Source of the DNA: Roseiarcus sp035308145
GTDB lineage: Bacteria > Pseudomonadota > Alphaproteobacteria > Rhizobiales > Beijerinckiaceae
Assembly (NCBI GenBank): GCA_035308145.1
Contig: DATGHD010000413.1
Location: 1-6,345 of the forward strand
Direction of reading: 5' to 3'
Length of the DNA stretch: 6,345 nucleotides
In this document: in pieces, positions 4,947 to 6,345 of the stretch
Layout: each line of letters opens with the position of its first letter
How positions within the stretch are numbered: position 1 is the first letter of the stretch
Translations under genes and position numbers: made by a program
Notes under the pieces: generated by a model
Told to the model about the DNA's origin: nothing
Seen by the model: only the letters and a program-made list of their open reading frames with translations
Databases searched by the model: none

Positions 4947-6345
4947 ATGAATGCGCTTTTTTGGCGCGCGCTGCGCCTCATCTGCGCGCTTGTCCTTAGC
5001 GGGATTTGGGCGGGCGACGCCTTCGCCGGTCGCCGCGTGGCGCTCGTCGTCGGCAACGCCAAATATGAGCACGCCGACACGCTCGCCAATCCGACCAATG
5101 ACGCCAAGGCAATGGCGGATTTGTTCAAACGCGCCGGGTTCGACGTCGTCGACGAGCGACGCGACGTCGGCGTGGTCGAATTCAAGCGCGCAGTCCGCGA
5201 ATTCCTAAGCGCTGCCGCCAACGCCGACATCGCCGTGGTTTACTATTCGGGCCATGGCATCGAGGTCGGCGGGGTCAATTACCTGATTCCGGTCGATGCG
5301 AAGCTGGCCAGCGCCTTTGATGTCGACGATGAGACGGTCTCTCTGGACCGCGTCATCCTGGCGAGCGAGCAGGCAAAGAAGCTGAGCTTGATCATTCTCG
5401 ACGCTTGCCGCGAGAACCCGTTCCTCAGGGCCGAGGGTCAGCTGCCCGCGACGCGCGCTCTGACCACCCGGTTGATCGGCGTGCAGCCGACCAATTCCGA
5501 TACGCTGATCGCTTATGCCGCCAAGGCCGGTTCGCTTTCCTATGACGGCGTCGGGCCGAATAGCCCGTTCACCACGGCCCTGGTGAAATATATCGCCGAG
5601 CCCGGACTCGACATCAGGATCGCTCTCGGCAAAGTCCGCGACGACGTTCTTGCGGCGACCGGCAACCGGCAGGAACCCTTCGTCTACGGCTCTCTCGGCG
5701 GCGGCGACGTTTCCTTGGTCCCAGCGGCGCCTGTCGCGTCTCCGGCCATCGTCATGGATTCGAGCACTACGGCCGCCCTCGACTATCAAGCGGCCGAACG
5801 GCTCGGCTCGATCGCTGCTTGGCGGGCCTATCTCGCCGATCATGGATCAGGCTATTACGCCGATCTCGCCCGAGCGCAGCTCGCGAAACTATCGTCCGGA
5901 GACGCCGCCAAACCGTCCGAGATCATGATCAGCGCCTCCAAAGACGCGCCCGGCCATGTCGCGTCGAGCGCGGACGCTGCGCACCCGCCGAACAAGTCGG
6001 ACGCGCCGAAGCTTCAGCAGCAGGCGGCCCTCGAACCCGGCGCCGCGGCGCCGAGCGGCGATCAAATCTGCGAACGCGACGAGGCGCGCCTCGCCAAGCT
6101 GCGCGTCAACCCCACCGCCAGCGAGGTTGCCGAGTTCGCGCAAGCGCTGGGCTGCGAGAGCCTTCGGCCGCAGGTCAAGCGCCTGATGGAGAGCGTCGGC
6201 GTCGCGCCGGTTGCGCCGGTTGCGCCGGCGGGCGTCGCGCCGGCTACGCCGGCGCCATTGTCCGGAGAGGACCGGAAACAGGCCTGCCTTCGCGCCGAAG
6301 GCGAGCTCCAGCGCCTGCGCGCTAGTCGCTCGGTCGAAGAGACCA
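4947..6345 (+). CDS. Exported caspase-like (peptidase C14) protein, 3' end outside window (partial)
   Basis: Open for 466 codons from ATG 4947 to the right edge. ATG 4951 is in another frame. A GGGTGGGA stretch just upstream can serve as ribosome site. A signal peptide (residues 1-27, ending Ala-Phe-Ala) precedes a caspase p20-type domain (PF00656), about 29-255. It begins Arg-Val-Ala-Leu-Val-Val-Gly-Asn-Ala-Lys-Tyr and has Asn-Asp-Ala-Lys-Ala-Met, catalytic His103 in Tyr-Tyr-Ser-Gly-His-Gly, Leu-Ile-Pro-Val-Asp, and catalytic Cys154 in Leu-Asp-Ala-Cys-Arg-Glu-Asn-Pro-Phe. The dyad is intact. Bacterial relatives usually cleave after Arg/Lys rather than Asp; specificity here is unproven. Next come a Trp/Tyr/Ala-rich helical segment (about 280-316), an acidic Ala/Pro linker, a Cys-containing charged helical module (375-414), a Val-Ala-Pro linker (419-437), and the start of a second such module (447 onward). 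An exported protease or processing factor is inferred. Confidence 0.92.
   Translation, partial: MNALFWRALRLICALVLSGIWAGDAFAGRRVALVVGNAKYEHADTLANPTNDAKAMADLFKRAGFDVVDERRDVGVVEFKRAVREFLSAAANADIAVVYYSGHGIEVGGVNYLIPVDAKLASAFDVDDETVSLDRVILASEQAKKLSLIILDACRENPFLRAEGQLPATRALTTRLIGVQPTNSDTLIAYAAKAGSLSYDGVGPNSPFTTALVKYIAEPGLDIRIALGKVRDDVLAATGNRQEPFVYGSLGGGDVSLVPAAPVASPAIVMDSSTTAALDYQAAERLGSIAAWRAYLADHGSGYYADLARAQLAKLSSGDAAKPSEIMISASKDAPGHVASSADAAHPPNKSDAPKLQQQAALEPGAAAPSGDQICERDEARLAKLRVNPTASEVAEFAQALGCESLRPQVKRLMESVGVAPVAPVAPAGVAPATPAPLSGEDRKQACLRAEGELQRLRASRSVEET
6069..6188 (+). repeat. C-terminal Cys-containing repeat module 1 of the caspase-like protein
   Basis: Residues 375-414 of the caspase-like protein. 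It opens with the pattern Cys-x-Arg-x-Glu-x-x-Leu-x-x-Leu-Arg and ends with Cys-Glu-Ser-Leu-Arg-Pro-Gln-Val and a short helix. The same opening pattern recurs 72 residues later. Confidence 0.6.
6201..6257 (+). repeat. Val-Ala-Pro linker repeat
   Basis: Residues 419-437 are built of Val/Ala/Thr-Ala-Pro units encoded by near-identical 9-nt units of the form GTYGCGCCG. It is an extended linker separating the two C-terminal modules; this type of repeat can change length by slippage. Confidence 0.7.
6285..6345 (+). repeat. C-terminal repeat module 2 of the caspase-like protein (cut by window end)
   Basis: Begins at Cys447 and matches module 1 at Cys, Arg, Glu, Leu, Leu and Arg in the same register over the first 12 residues. 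The window ends about 20 residues in, so its full length and whether more copies follow cannot be seen. Confidence 0.5.

Noticed and set aside
5205..5843. Minus-strand open frame of 212 codons inside the caspase gene
   Set aside because: It lies antisense to a region encoding clear caspase motifs, including His103 and Cys154. Its translation has low-complexity Asp/Gly/Arg composition typical of a complementary-strand shadow.

Overview
The window has high GC content with strongly G/C-ending codons. It carries an alphaproteobacterial porin of the Porin_2 (PF02530) type and a secreted caspase-like protein of a kind common in Hyphomicrobiales. I infer a chromosomal segment from a Hyphomicrobiales-like alphaproteobacterium; genus cannot be told. 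No rRNA, tRNA, CRISPR array, transposase or integrase was seen.

Layout, left to right: (1) 1-198, minus strand, the 5' end of a secreted Thr/Pro-rich protein that leaves the window. (2) 199-608, a divergent intergenic region with one weak promoter candidate. (3) 609-2000, plus strand, an outer-membrane porin. (4) 2070-2258, a stretch that reads like protein but has no start codon of its own, possibly a gene remnant. (5) 2259-2633, plus strand, a small single-domain cupin with the KdgF-like residue set. (6) 2634-2813, a convergent intergenic region with an 18-bp perfect palindrome. (7) 2814-3788, minus strand, an exported His-rich protein made of two tandem DUF4399 domains. (8) 3789-4025, a divergent intergenic region. 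(9) 4026-4832, plus strand, an exported SUMF1/FGE-sulfatase-fold protein that lacks the two FGE catalytic cysteines. (10) 4947 to the right edge, plus strand, an exported caspase-like (peptidase C14) protein with an intact His/Cys dyad and repeated C-terminal modules, cut by the window end.

Five of the six recognisable genes begin with an export signal, so the segment is envelope- or periplasm-directed. The most interesting part is the right half. SUMF1/FGE-sulfatase domains and caspase-like domains are known to be fused or neighbouring in bacterial orthocaspases. Here they are separate, co-directional, exported proteins 114 nt apart, which suggests a periplasmic pair of unknown function. The cupin is the only clearly cytoplasmic product, and its sequence suggests unsaturated-uronate or related sugar-acid chemistry. 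No polysaccharide-degradation genes are visible to support that.
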